Source of the DNA: Microbacteriaceae bacterium 3FA27C10
GTDB taxonomy: Bacteria; Actinomycetota; Actinomycetes; Actinomycetales; Microbacteriaceae
Length of the DNA stretch: 51,501 nucleotides
Assembly: GCA_005502775.1 (NCBI GenBank)
Contig: SCNI01000028.1
Location: 1-51,501 of the forward strand
Direction: 5' to 3'
Shown here: positions 16,864 to 25,719 of the stretch, one piece after another
Layout: the number at the start of each line of letters is the position of its first letter
How positions within the stretch are numbered: position 1 is the first letter of the stretch
Notes under the pieces: model-generated
Databases searched by the model: none
Told to the model about the DNA's origin: nothing
The model's input: only the letters and a program-made list of their open reading frames with translations
Position numbers and translations under genes: made by a program

Positions 16864-18228
16864 TCAGGGGTGCGCGAGGATCTCCGCGTTGAGCCGCCGC
16901 TGCCACGCCGCATCGGCCCACATCGGGTGGTGCGGCCCCGCGTTCGAGCACAGCACCATTCCCCACACCCCGTGCTCGAGCGCCGTGCGGATGCCGTGCT
17001 CGGCGAGAGCGAGACCCGCCGGCCCCTCCTCGAAGCCGCCGTGCAGGGGGGTGTAGCCGATCCAGCCCTCGCCGACGACCGCCGGGATGCCCTTCCAGCG
17101 TGCCCACTCCGCCACCGCGATCACGCGCGACTCGATCTCGCGCAGCATGACCTCGCGAAAGCGGTCGTAGTGGGCGTCGAGCCAGGCATCCCACGCGGAG
17201 GGGTCGAGCCAGTCGTAGCCGTAGATCATCTGATCGGTCACCACGGTGGCCTCGTACTTCCATGCCGCCGCCCGCCCGTACGCCGCGACCGTCGGCGCAT
17301 CCGGCCGCAGCAGGCTCCGCAGCATCGGGTTCGGGAAGTCGTCGCTGCCCTCCGAGCGGATGTCGATCAGCTTCTGCAGCGCATCCAGCACCCCGTAGCT
17401 GTAGATGTGGAACTGCGCGGCCCCGAAGCCCTCCGGCAGCTGATGCATGGCGAGGTGCGGCGGCTTGCCGTAGCTGGCCGTCATGAGCAGATCGGGATGC
17501 GCCTTCCGCAGCCGCGCGAGCACCGCCGAGCCGCTCGGCTCGCCGGCGGGTCCGGCTTCACCCAGAGCCGGGAGGATCGAGAAGTCGACCTCGTTGTGCA
17601 GCTCGACCAGGGCGATGCTCTCGCGGTGGCCGGCCTCGGTGAGGAAGTCGAGCATCCGGTTCCAGGATGCGCCGAGCACCGAGTAGCGCTCGGCCAGCGG
17701 CACCGCGTCGATCGCGTCGAACCAGTCGCGGGCGCGCGCGAAGGCGGGTGACTGCTGATACTCCCAGCTCGCGAGGATGACCACGAGCCCGTGCCGCTCG
17801 GCCGACTCGAAGAGCTCGAGCAGGCGATCGCGCAGATCGACGCGGTAGCCGCCCGGGGTGTCGTACCAGCGGGTGCGCTGACCGAAGTAGCCGCCGGCGG
17901 CCGACGCACCGAGGCCCTCGATCTCGAGCTCGGCGGCGAGCGAGCTCAGCGGGAAGCCCTGGTTGCTCAGGCCGCTGAACAGCAGGAGCGGAGCGGCACA
18001 GATGCGGATGGCGTTGTAGCCGAGCGCGGCGGTCTCCGCGCACGCGGCGTCGAGGTCGTCGTAGGGGCCGCCGGGTTCGGCGCGGGTGTACCAGGAGAAG
18101 TCCCAGAGGCTGATGGTGAGCCGGCGGGGGAGGTGCGGCGGGAGGGGGCCGGTGAGCGCGGTGAGGTCCGGCCCGGGGGCGGTGCCCGATCCGAGGTAGC
18201 GCCTGGTGGCGTCTTCGGGGTCGCTCAC
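16864..18228 (-). CDS. Cellulase-like (GH5-type TIM barrel) glycosidase
   Basis: A 454-residue cytoplasmic protein (no signal peptide) resembling the cellulase-like family of TIM-barrel glycosidases. ALVELHNEVDF places the acid/base pair Asn212-Glu213, as in clan GH-A, and PAVVGEGWIGY puts a candidate nucleophile at Glu387 near the end of the barrel. The conserved LTISLWDFSWYTRAEPGGPYDDLDAA start is a family block. Substrate unknown; the xylose-type transporter and xylulokinase upstream suggest an imported pentose-containing oligosaccharide. It overlaps the DUF5107 gene by four bases, so the two are translationally coupled and probably act on the same substrate. Confidence 0.72.
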   Translation of the reverse strand: MSDPEDATRRYLGSGTAPGPDLTALTGPLPPHLPRRLTISLWDFSWYTRAEPGGPYDDLDAACAETAALGYNAIRICAAPLLLFSGLSNQGFPLSSLAAELEIEGLGASAAGGYFGQRTRWYDTPGGYRVDLRDRLLELFESAERHGLVVILASWEYQQSPAFARARDWFDAIDAVPLAERYSVLGASWNRMLDFLTEAGHRESIALVELHNEVDFSILPALGEAGPAGEPSGSAVLARLRKAHPDLLMTASYGKPPHLAMHQLPEGFGAAQFHIYSYGVLDALQKLIDIRSEGSDDFPNPMLRSLLRPDAPTVAAYGRAAAWKYEATVVTDQMIYGYDWLDPSAWDAWLDAHYDRFREVMLREIESRVIAVAEWARWKGIPAVVGEGWIGYTPLHGGFEEGPAGLALAEHGIRTALEHGVWGMVLCSNAGPHHPMWADAAWQRRLNAEILAHP

Positions 18229-21200
18229 GCCGAACCCTCTCCGCTGGCGCCGTCGCCGGTATCGGTGGTGGCGGTGCTCCCGGTGACACTCGCCGTGGCG
18301 GAGATGCCGGAGCCGCCCTGGGTGCGGCCCTCGCGCGCCAGCGACCGCAGCTCGCTCGCCGCCGCCGTCCGCGCATCCGCGGTGTCGGTGTCGAAGAGCA
18401 GCAGCTCGGGCAGCGAGGTGGCGAAGTAGTCGACCACCGGCTTCTGCCGCTCGAGTTCGTCGGCGCGCTCGTCGAGGGCGGCCCAGACCGCCTCGGCTTC
18501 TGCCGGCTCGCCGAGGCGCAGATGGGCGATGCCGACCCAGTAGTCGGCGGCCGCGGCGGGGCGCAGGGCCACGGCGAGCGGCCCGGCGCCGTCGCGTGCG
18601 TGCTGCCAGGCCTCGAGGGCCGAGGCGTCACCGGCGCTGTCGAGCGCGTCGCCGAGCAGAACGTAGCGCTCGGCCAGGCTGTCGGCGGGATGCCGCCCCT
18701 CGCCGAGGGTCGCCGGCACCGCGATGCCGGAGCGGAGCAGCTCGGCGGCGGCGCGCGCATCCGTCTCGAGCAGCCGGCGCGCGACGGCGAGCGTGGCCCG
18801 GTCGTAGAGCGCGATCGCCTGCCCTTCGCCGCCTTCGAAGGGCTGGAAGCGCCGGGTGGAGAGCACCTCGAGCGCCTCGTCGACCCGGCCCGTGGTGAGC
18901 AGCAGGTCGAGGCGGTGCAGGGCGAGGTCGTCGCGCGCCCAGCCGGCGTCGCCGTGAGCCTCGATCGACGCCAGGCGCTCGGCGGCCGGGAGTCCGCGCA
19001 TCGCCGAGAGCACGTCGCGTTCGAACACCAGCCGCGGGTCGTGGGGGCTCAGCTCGAGGGCGCGCGCGAAGCATCCGTCGGCGCGCTCGGCGTCTCCGGT
19101 GGAGTTCATGATGGCGAGAGCGGCGTTGCGCCAGGCCACCGGATCGGCCGAGCCGAGCGCGAGCGCCGTCTCGAGGGACTGACGGGCGTCGCCCGGCCGG
19201 CCTGCGTCGAGCAGCCAGGCGCCGAGCAGCGCAGGGGCGGCCGCATCGGCGGGGTCGGCGGCGATCGCGGCGGTGAGGGCGTCGAACTCGTCGAGCCCGG
19301 CGGGGAAGGCGTGCCGGGCGTCGGCGGCACGGGCGGCGGCGCGCTCGGCTTCGGCCTTGACGGTCGTCCCCGCATTCGCGATGGCGTCGAACCAGGTCGC
19401 ACGGAGGTAGTGGCGCAGCGGATCGGGGTTGCCGAAGGTCGGAAGGCTGGTGCGGGGGGCGCCGGCCTGCGAGCGGGCGGCCTCGGCGTCGGTGAGGGCG
19501 ATCGCGGCGGCGAACTCACCGGCCCGGGCGAGCCAGCAGGCCACCACGAGCGGAGTCTTCGGGTCGGCGGTGTCGAGCCGCCCGGCAAGAGCGAGCGCGA
19601 TCGGGTCGAGCGGGTCGTGCCGGAGGGCGTCGTCGAGGGCGGAGGACGCCGCCGCCTCCAGGCCGTCGGCGGCGCGCCCCGCAGCCGCGAGGCGGCGCAG
19701 CGCCAGCACGCGGAGCGCGCGCGCCTCGGTGCTGGATGCATCCGTGCGCAACGCCGCCTCGGCGTGCTCCACCGCGGCACGCGCCTCCCCGGCGCGGAGA
19801 GCCAGTCGGGCGAGCGCGAGGGCGGCCGGATGCGCCCACGCGGCATCCCAGGCGGCCTTGGCGAAGCGCTCGCCCGCCTCGTCGAATCGTCCGAGCCGCT
19901 CCAGCACCAGCCCGAGACGGTAGCTCGCCTCGCCGCTCGCCGGGTTGAGGTTGCGCCGGGTCAGCCGTTCGAGGGCGGACTCGAACAGCATCCGTGCCTC
20001 CTCGTAGCGGCCGTGCCGGTAGCGCTCGGCGCCGAGGGCGACCGCCGCGCGCGAGTCGTGCGGATCGCGCCGCAGCACCTCCTCGAAGTACGGCGCGGCC
20101 GAACGGGTCGGATGCCGGTACTGCGCCAGATGGACCCCGGTGAGATAGAGCTCGTCGGCGCTCGGGATGGCCTCCGGCAGCGGCGGCTCGGTGGCGACCC
20201 ACGGCTCGGCGCCCGCATCCGGTCGCCGCGGCGTCCACGAGATCAGTTCACGGCCGTCCGCGACGACGCGCAGTGTGAACTCGTGCGCGCCGAGTCCAGG
20301 TTCGAAGGCGGCATCCCGCGGCGCAGCGACCCCGTCCGGGCCGGCCTCCTGGGCGACGTCGAGGCTCGCGACGAACGGATGCCCGGGCGCGAGCGCGACC
20401 TCCCATTCGGCCACGAGATGCTCGCCCCGCGACAGCGCGATGGTGGCCTGCTCGAAGACCGAGGCGCTGGCGACGCCCACGCGCACCGGGATCCCGGCGC
20501 GCACCGGGACCGCCCTGCGACCGGCCCCGGACTCGCCTGCCGCCCCGGCGCGCACCGGCTCGAGCGAGAGACTCACCGCCACCTCGGTCGTCGCCTGGTG
20601 GGCCGGCCCGATCTCGTGGATCGGGTACCAGTACTGGCTGAAGCGTCGCGTCTCCCCGGGCGCGAGGGAGCTGAAGTCGGGCTGGTTGTCGGTGAACACC
20701 CCGGCCATGAGCTCGATGTAGGGGCCGTCGCTGTCGGTGAGCTGCGCATCCCAGGCCTGACCGATGGGGCCGTCGCCCCAGGTCCACTGCTTCTTGCCCG
20801 GGGCGATGGTGTGCTCCGCCCAGTGCACGAAGCCGGCGCCGGCGCGATGGTCGTAGCCGCCGAAGAAGTCGTCGTGGGTGTCGGTGATCATGTAGGACGT
20901 CGGCACCGGGATGTTGCCGGCGAAGTCGAGCCGGTCGGCTCCGGGACGCGAGGCCGCCAGTGCCGGGTAGTCCACGCCGTAGTAAGGCCGGTCGGCCCGG
21001 GGAAAGGCCGTCACCGCCCGCCGCGCGTGGTCGGCCACGTGCGTGACGTCGGTGGGGAAGAACGACTGGTACTCGTCGTGCGACGCGGCGGCCACGTTCG
21101 CCCACCAGAGGAAGGTCTGCGGCTCGTCGGTGCGGTTGTGCAGCCGGGCGGTCACTTCGACGAGCGCGCTGTCGCCACGCATCCGGATGCCGTGGGTCCC

Positions 21201-21746
21201 GCGCATCCGCTGCAGCGGATCGAGGTCGCTGTGCCAGACGGTCACGTCGTCGTCAGCGGAGCGCGCGATCGCGGTCTCGACCGGCAGGAAGGTGGCCGGC
21301 CGGTGGTGCTGCGGCCAGTTGAACTCGACGCCGCCCGAGATCCACGGCCCGGCGAGCCCCACGAGCGCCGGCTTGATCACGTTGTTGCGGTAGAAGAAGT
21401 CGTAGCCGCGCACCTTGTCGTACCCGATGTGGATGCGCCCGCCGATCTCGGGCAGCAGCAGCAGCCGCACGAAGGCGTTCTCGAGATGGATCGCCTGCCA
21501 GAGCCGCGGCGTCTTCTCGGCGGCGATGCGGTCGGTGAAGGGGATGGGGTACACCTTGCCGCTCGATCCCTGGTAGACCCGGCGGTCCAGGAAGAGCGGA
21601 TAGCGGTCGGGCTCGGCGGGCTCGTAGGTGTCGATCGCCACCGGTTCGCTCCAGCAGGCGACCCCGCCGGCGTCGAGGATGCGCTGCTGTTCGGGGGGCG
21701 CGGGGGGCAGGTCGATGCGGCTCTGGGCGTCGGCGGCGGTGCTCAC
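18225..21746 (-). CDS. DUF5107 domain protein with long TPR region
   Basis: A 1173-residue cytoplasmic protein, no signal peptide. Residues about 40-350 match the DUF5107 block seen next to carbohydrate genes: PRLWQAIHLENAFVRLLLLP, EIGGRIHIGYDK, ISGGVEFNWPQHH and FFGGYDHRAGAGFVHWA. These recall mutarotase-like beta-sandwich folds. From about 540 to 1130 the protein is Ala/Leu-rich helical repeats of TPR type (AVALGAERYRHGRYEEARMLF and later units). Known: the family is uncharacterised but recurs in sugar loci. Inference: carbohydrate binding or cleavage with a TPR scaffold, working with the overlapping glycosidase. The GTG start follows TAGTCT by six bases, so the mRNA is probably leaderless. 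Confidence 0.75.
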   Translation of the reverse strand: MSTAADAQSRIDLPPAPPEQQRILDAGGVACWSEPVAIDTYEPAEPDRYPLFLDRRVYQGSSGKVYPIPFTDRIAAEKTPRLWQAIHLENAFVRLLLLPEIGGRIHIGYDKVRGYDFFYRNNVIKPALVGLAGPWISGGVEFNWPQHHRPATFLPVETAIARSADDDVTVWHSDLDPLQRMRGTHGIRMRGDSALVEVTARLHNRTDEPQTFLWWANVAAASHDEYQSFFPTDVTHVADHARRAVTAFPRADRPYYGVDYPALAASRPGADRLDFAGNIPVPTSYMITDTHDDFFGGYDHRAGAGFVHWAEHTIAPGKKQWTWGDGPIGQAWDAQLTDSDGPYIELMAGVFTDNQPDFSSLAPGETRRFSQYWYPIHEIGPAHQATTEVAVSLSLEPVRAGAAGESGAGRRAVPVRAGIPVRVGVASASVFEQATIALSRGEHLVAEWEVALAPGHPFVASLDVAQEAGPDGVAAPRDAAFEPGLGAHEFTLRVVADGRELISWTPRRPDAGAEPWVATEPPLPEAIPSADELYLTGVHLAQYRHPTRSAAPYFEEVLRRDPHDSRAAVALGAERYRHGRYEEARMLFESALERLTRRNLNPASGEASYRLGLVLERLGRFDEAGERFAKAAWDAAWAHPAALALARLALRAGEARAAVEHAEAALRTDASSTEARALRVLALRRLAAAGRAADGLEAAASSALDDALRHDPLDPIALALAGRLDTADPKTPLVVACWLARAGEFAAAIALTDAEAARSQAGAPRTSLPTFGNPDPLRHYLRATWFDAIANAGTTVKAEAERAAARAADARHAFPAGLDEFDALTAAIAADPADAAAPALLGAWLLDAGRPGDARQSLETALALGSADPVAWRNAALAIMNSTGDAERADGCFARALELSPHDPRLVFERDVLSAMRGLPAAERLASIEAHGDAGWARDDLALHRLDLLLTTGRVDEALEVLSTRRFQPFEGGEGQAIALYDRATLAVARRLLETDARAAAELLRSGIAVPATLGEGRHPADSLAERYVLLGDALDSAGDASALEAWQHARDGAGPLAVALRPAAAADYWVGIAHLRLGEPAEAEAVWAALDERADELERQKPVVDYFATSLPELLLFDTDTADARTAAASELRSLAREGRTQGGSGISATASVTGSTATTDTGDGASGEGSA

Positions 21747-21752
21747 GCATCG

Positions 21753-21799
21753 AGACTAGGCAGTACCGCGCGCCGGATCCATGCTCGTATCGCACGAGC
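21753..21799 (-). promoter_or_regulatory. Promoter and palindrome upstream of the DUF5107 gene
   Basis: On the minus strand TAGTCT (21758-21753) lies six bases before the GTG start. About 25 bases further upstream GCTCGT (21783-21788) and ACGAGC (21794-21799) form an inverted repeat with a five-base spacer, well placed for an operator near the -35. The rest of the 123-base gap up to xylB is GC-rich with small hairpins. Confidence 0.4.
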
Positions 21800-21869
21800 G
21801 ACCTGGACGATTCGCTGATCTATGGGCGCGGGCAGTGCGCCGGCCGGCGGGCGCGACGGCGTCCCGTGC

Positions 21870-23324
21870 TCAGACGAGTGCGGTCGCCAGCACCGCCTGT
21901 CGCGCCGCGTACTGCTGCCGGATGACGGCGCGGTGGTCGGGCGCCGGGCTCGCCGCGAGCGAGAGCGGCCAGGCCGGTCGCGAGCCGCTGAGTGCCCACC
22001 CCGCCTGCACGGCGGCGCCGTCGGCCACGTACTCGCCGGGCGTCGGGATGCTCACGGGCACATCGAACACCTGCGCCGCGATGGCCTGCACGGCCGGGTT
22101 CAGCGCCGCTCCGCCGATGAGCAGGATGCGCCGCGGCGTCACACCCACTCGGCGCACGGCGTCGAGGCCGTCGGCCAGCCCGCAGAGCAGCCCTTCGATT
22201 GCCGCCCGCGCGAGCCCCTCGCGCGTCGTCGAGGCGAGCGTCATGCCGAAGAGGGTGGCCGTGGCCTCCGGCAGGTTGGGGGTGCGCTCGCCTTCGAAGT
22301 ACGGCTGGAGCACGAGCCCGCCGGCTCCGGCCGGGGCCGCGAGCGCGAGGCGGCCGAGGCCGTCGTGGTCGACGCCGAGCAGCGCGGCGGTGGCATCGAG
22401 GATGCGGGCCGCATTCAGGGTGGCGACGAGCGGGAGGAACGCGCCCGAGGCATCCGCGAACCCGGCCACCGTGCCGCTCTCGTCGGCCGACGGCGCCCCG
22501 GTCACGGCGAACACGGTGCCGCTCGTGCCGATCGACACCACGACGTCGCCCTCTGCCGCTCCGAGACCCAGCGCGGCTCCCGCGTTGTCTCCCGCGCCGG
22601 CTGCGACGAGGATGCTCGCGGGCACGAGGACCGTGCCACTCGCGTCGCGCACCTCGGCCGTCTCGCCCGCCGTCTCGGCCGGGCCGAGCACGCGGGGGAG
22701 CACGGCGTCGTGGCCGAGCGCGGCCGCGAGCAGTTCGCGGTCGTAGTCGCCGGTGCCGGGGTTCCAGTAGGAGGTGCCGCTCGCATCCGAGCGGTCGGTG
22801 GCCAGCGCATCGAGCTCCGGTCCGAGCGGGCTGTCCTCGCCCGGCCCGAAACCGCGCAGCCGCCAGCTCAGCCAGTCGTGCGGCAGGGCGACCGCCGCGA
22901 CGCGCGCTGCGGCCTCGGGCTCGGTGTCCCGCAGCCAGCGCAGCTTGGTGGCGGTGAACGAGGCCACGGGCACCGAGCCGGTGCGTCGCGCGAGCGCGCC
23001 CGCACCGAACTCGGTGATGAGCTCGCGCGCGGCGGCAGCCGAACGGGTGTCGTTCCAGAGCAGGGCCGGCCGGATGACGCGACCCTGCGCATCCAGCACC
23101 ACCATGCCGTGCTGCTGGCCGGCCACCGAGATGGCGGCGACGCCGTCGAGTCCGCCGGCGTCGGCGACCGCGGCGAGCAGGGCGTCCCACCAGGCCGCGG
23201 GGTCGACCTCGGTGCCCACCGGATGCGAGGCGCGGCCCGAGCGCACGAGCGCGCCGGTCTCGAGCTCGCGCACGACGACCTTGCAGCTCTGGGTGGACGA
23301 ATCGATGCCGGCGACGAGCGTCAT
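21870..23324 (-). CDS. xylB: Xylulokinase
   Basis: A 484-residue FGGY-family sugar kinase phosphorylating D-xylulose to xylulose-5-phosphate. [15 protein letters not shown] (D8 in the phosphate loop), [13 protein letters not shown] and [11 protein letters not shown] match the xylulokinase signature, as do [12 protein letters not shown] and [17 protein letters not shown] before the ATG at 23324 is the ribosome site. TTGCCC and AGTATT with 17 bases between give it a possible own promoter behind the terminator of the transporter operon. No xylose isomerase gene is in the window. Confidence 0.93.
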   Translation of the reverse strand: MTLVAGIDSSTQSCKVVVRELETGALVRSGRASHPVGTEVDPAAWWDALLAAVADAGGLDGVAAISVAGQQHGMVVLDAQGRVIRPALLWNDTRSAAAARELITEFGAGALARRTGSVPVASFTATKLRWLRDTEPEAAARVAAVALPHDWLSWRLRGFGPGEDSPLGPELDALATDRSDASGTSYWNPGTGDYDRELLAAALGHDAVLPRVLGPAETAGETAEVRDASGTVLVPASILVAAGAGDNAGAALGLGAAEGDVVVSIGTSGTVFAVTGAPSADESGTVAGFADASGAFLPLVATLNAARILDATAALLGVDHDGLGRLALAAPAGAGGLVLQPYFEGERTPNLPEATATLFGMTLASTTREGLARAAIEGLLCGLADGLDAVRRVGVTPRRILLIGGAALNPAVQAIAAQVFDVPVSIPTPGEYVADGAAVQAGWALSGSRPAWPLSLAASPAPDHRAVIRQQYAARQAVLATALV

Positions 23325-23439
23325 TGGTGTCTCCCGAATACTGTGCGCAGCGGCACTGTGGGCAAAAGTTCTAGATCACAACATATTCGATGAGCGGCCG
23401 TCGGCCAAACGGCGGCGCCCGATTCCGCGCGCACGGGAA

Positions 23440-23483
23440 AGGCCCGGCCGGGACCGCTCCGAAGAGCGATCCCGGCCGGGCCT
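23440..23483 (-). terminator. Terminator after the xylose ABC permease
   Basis: Arms at 23440-23459 and 23464-23483 are complementary over 20 bases with one mismatch. They enclose a four-base CGAA loop closed by CTC/GAG. It ends the transporter operon before xylB. Confidence 0.8.
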
Positions 23484-23499
23484 GTCAGGGAGTGGCCGC

Positions 23500-24774
23500 C
23501 TACGCGCGTCCCGCCGCCCGCCGCGAGCGGCGCGAGAGCGAGTCGATGATCACGGCGAGCACGAGCACGATGCCCGTGATCATGTAGCGCACCGAGGAGT
23601 CGAGGTTGAGCAGGGTCAGCCCCGAGCTGATCGACTGGATCACGACGATACCGAGCAGGGCCGAGAAGGCCGAGCCGCGACCACCGAAGAGGCTGGTTCC
23701 ACCGATCACCGCGGCGGCGATGGCGTTCAGGTTGACGTCGCCGCCACCCGAGGACTGGTTCGCCGCCGCGAGCCGCGAGGCCGCCAGGATGCCGCCGATC
23801 ACCGCGAGGGTCGAGCAGAGCACGAACACCGAGATGAAGATGCGGTTCACCCGGATGCCCGAGCGCCGCGCCGCCTCGACGTTGCCACCCACCGCGAAGA
23901 CCGCACGGCCCCACTTCGTGCGGGTGAGCGCGTAGTTGATGATGAGCACGAGCGCGAGGAAGAACAGGAACATCGCGCCCACGCCGCGCGTGAGGTTGAG
24001 GTACCAGGTGACGACCCCGAGCACCACGAGCAAGGCGATGCTGCGCACGAGGATGGAGCCGGTCGTCATGGCGGAGAGGCCGGCCTTCGCGCGGCGGCGG
24101 GCCTGCGAGACGAGCTGCCAGGCGAACACCGCGACCACGAGTACGACGAGCGTGTAGGAGGCCCACTGCGGCAGGAACCACTGCTGTGCGAACTGCACCA
24201 GGAAGGAGTCGAACGGCAGGTTGATCGAGCCGCTCGGGCCGAGCACCCACAGCTGCAGACCCAGGAATCCGAGCAGACCCGCCAGCGTGATCACGAAGCT
24301 CGGCACGCCGAATCGCGTGTAGAGGAATCCGTAGACCAGGCCGATCGCGGCACCGACGGCGAGGGCGAGGACGATCGAGGCGATCGGGTTCCAGCCCAGG
24401 TTAACGAAGGTCACCGCGACGATGGCCGCGGCGAGACCGCTCACCGAACCCACCGACAGGTCGATCTCGCCGAGCAGCAGCACCAGCACGATGCCGATTG
24501 AGATCGTGCCCACTGCGGCGCACTGCATGGTGAGGTTGACGAGGTTCGTGGAGGAGAGGAAGTTCGGGTTGAGGATCTGGAACACCGCCCAGATCACGAT
24601 CAGCCCGATGACCACCGGCAGCGAACCGAGGTCGCCGCCGCGTACGCGGATGAAGAACGCGCGCACGGCTCCGCCGGCGCCGGAGTTCTGGATGAGCCGC
24701 TCGTCCTGCAGGTCGGTGGCGACGGTCGATGCCGTGGCGTCCTGAGTGGGCTCTGCTGATTTCGTGTCGCTCAT
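23500..24774 (-). CDS. xylH: Xylose-type ABC transporter permease
   Basis: A 424-residue permease of the ribose/xylose (CUT2) class with about 10-12 helices after a hydrophilic N-terminus of some 50 residues. GTISIGIVLVLLLGEIDLSVGSVSG is the CUT2 permease signature, and VFAVGGNVEAARRSGIRVNR is the cytoplasmic EAA-like loop contacting the ATPase. IAAAVIGGTSLFGGRGS near the C-terminus is also conserved. Its ATG overlaps the ATPase gene by four bases. Pairing with a XylF-like binding protein and XylB supports xylose as substrate; another pentose is possible. Confidence 0.9.
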   Translation of the reverse strand: MSDTKSAEPTQDATASTVATDLQDERLIQNSGAGGAVRAFFIRVRGGDLGSLPVVIGLIVIWAVFQILNPNFLSSTNLVNLTMQCAAVGTISIGIVLVLLLGEIDLSVGSVSGLAAAIVAVTFVNLGWNPIASIVLALAVGAAIGLVYGFLYTRFGVPSFVITLAGLLGFLGLQLWVLGPSGSINLPFDSFLVQFAQQWFLPQWASYTLVVLVVAVFAWQLVSQARRRAKAGLSAMTTGSILVRSIALLVVLGVVTWYLNLTRGVGAMFLFFLALVLIINYALTRTKWGRAVFAVGGNVEAARRSGIRVNRIFISVFVLCSTLAVIGGILAASRLAAANQSSGGGDVNLNAIAAAVIGGTSLFGGRGSAFSALLGIVVIQSISSGLTLLNLDSSVRYMITGIVLVLAVIIDSLSRRSRRAAGRA

Positions 24775-25604
24775 TCGGAGACCTCCGTCACCATGGATGT
24801 CGCTGCGGTCTTGGCTGCGCGCCGGGTGACCGCGTTGTCGGATGCGCCGGTGATGGCGGCGATGATGGTCTCGCTCGTGACGTCGGCGACGCGGAAGTCG
24901 CCGTTGTTGCGGCCGAGACGGAGCACCATCACGCGGTCGGCGACCGCTTGCACGTCGGCGATGTTGTGGCTGATCAGCACCACGCCGAGGCCGCGTTCGC
25001 GCAGGCGCTCGATGAGGTTCAGCACCTCGGCCGTCTGGGCCACGCCGAGGGCGGCCGTCGGCTCGTCGAGGATGACGATGCTGGGCTCGCCGATCAGCGA
25101 GCGGGCGATGGCGACGGTCTGCCGCTGACCACCCGAGAGCGAGGCGATGGGGGTGCGCACCGAGGGGATCTTGGCGCTGAGCTCGCGGAGCAGGGTCCAG
25201 GAGCGCTTCTCCATCTCGACCTCGTCGAGGGAGCCGCCGTGGGTGAGCTCGCGCCCCAGCCACAGGTTGGCGACCACGTCGAGGTTGTCGCAGAGCGCGA
25301 GGTCCTGGAACACCGTGGCGATGCCGAGCTCCTTGGAGTCGGCGGGGCTCACGATGTTCACCCGGTTGCCCTCGAACTCGATGGTGCCGCCGTCCGGCGG
25401 GTGCACGCCGGCGAGGATCTTCACGAGCGTCGACTTGCCGGCGCCGTTGTCGCCGACGATCGCGACGACTTCACCCGCGTACACATCCATGTCGATGTCG
25501 GTCAGGGCTTGGATGGCACCGAACTTCTTACCGACTCCGCGGAGCGACAGCACGTGTGCTCCGGGGCGGTTCCGTTCGGTAGTGGGCGGTGACGTCAGCG
25601 TCAT
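24771..25604 (-). CDS. xylG: Xylose-type ABC transporter ATP-binding protein
   Basis: A 277-residue ATPase with one nucleotide-binding domain: Walker A GDNGAGKST (about 52-60), signature LSGGQRQ, Walker B IVILDEPTAALG, and the switch histidine in LISHN. Many XylG/RbsA proteins carry two fused ATPase domains of about 500 residues. This one is the single-domain form that must dimerise, as in FrcA-type systems. It lies between the binding-protein gene (after a hairpin) and the permease gene (four-base overlap). Confidence 0.92.
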   Translation of the reverse strand: MTLTSPPTTERNRPGAHVLSLRGVGKKFGAIQALTDIDMDVYAGEVVAIVGDNGAGKSTLVKILAGVHPPDGGTIEFEGNRVNIVSPADSKELGIATVFQDLALCDNLDVVANLWLGRELTHGGSLDEVEMEKRSWTLLRELSAKIPSVRTPIASLSGGQRQTVAIARSLIGEPSIVILDEPTAALGVAQTAEVLNLIERLRERGLGVVLISHNIADVQAVADRVMVLRLGRNNGDFRVADVTSETIIAAITGASDNAVTRRAAKTAATSMVTEVSE

Positions 25605-25643
25605 GTTCGTTCCCTTGTCGTAGTGAGGACGGTAGCACGCACG

Positions 25644-25678
25644 GGTGCTGACCGGAACAGGAGGTTCCGGCCAGCACC
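25644..25678 (-). terminator. Intercistronic hairpin between binding-protein and ATPase genes
   Basis: Arms at 25644-25658 and 25664-25678 pair over 15 bases with one mismatch around an AGGAG loop. There is no T-run. Such hairpins after binding-protein genes often stabilise the upstream message or reduce readthrough, so that binding protein outnumbers the membrane parts. Confidence 0.6.
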
Positions 25679-25719
25679 ATGCGTTCTACGTGGTGTTCGT
25701 TTCGGTAGCGGTGCCGCTG

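Noticed and set aside
18522-21818. A 1098-codon open frame opposite the DUF5107 gene, and similar long antisense frames opposite cbs, nrdE, the ABC genes and phosphoketolase
   Set aside because: They are shadows produced by GC-rich third positions in the real gene. Their translations are low-complexity Arg/Gly/Glu/His strings with no family motif.
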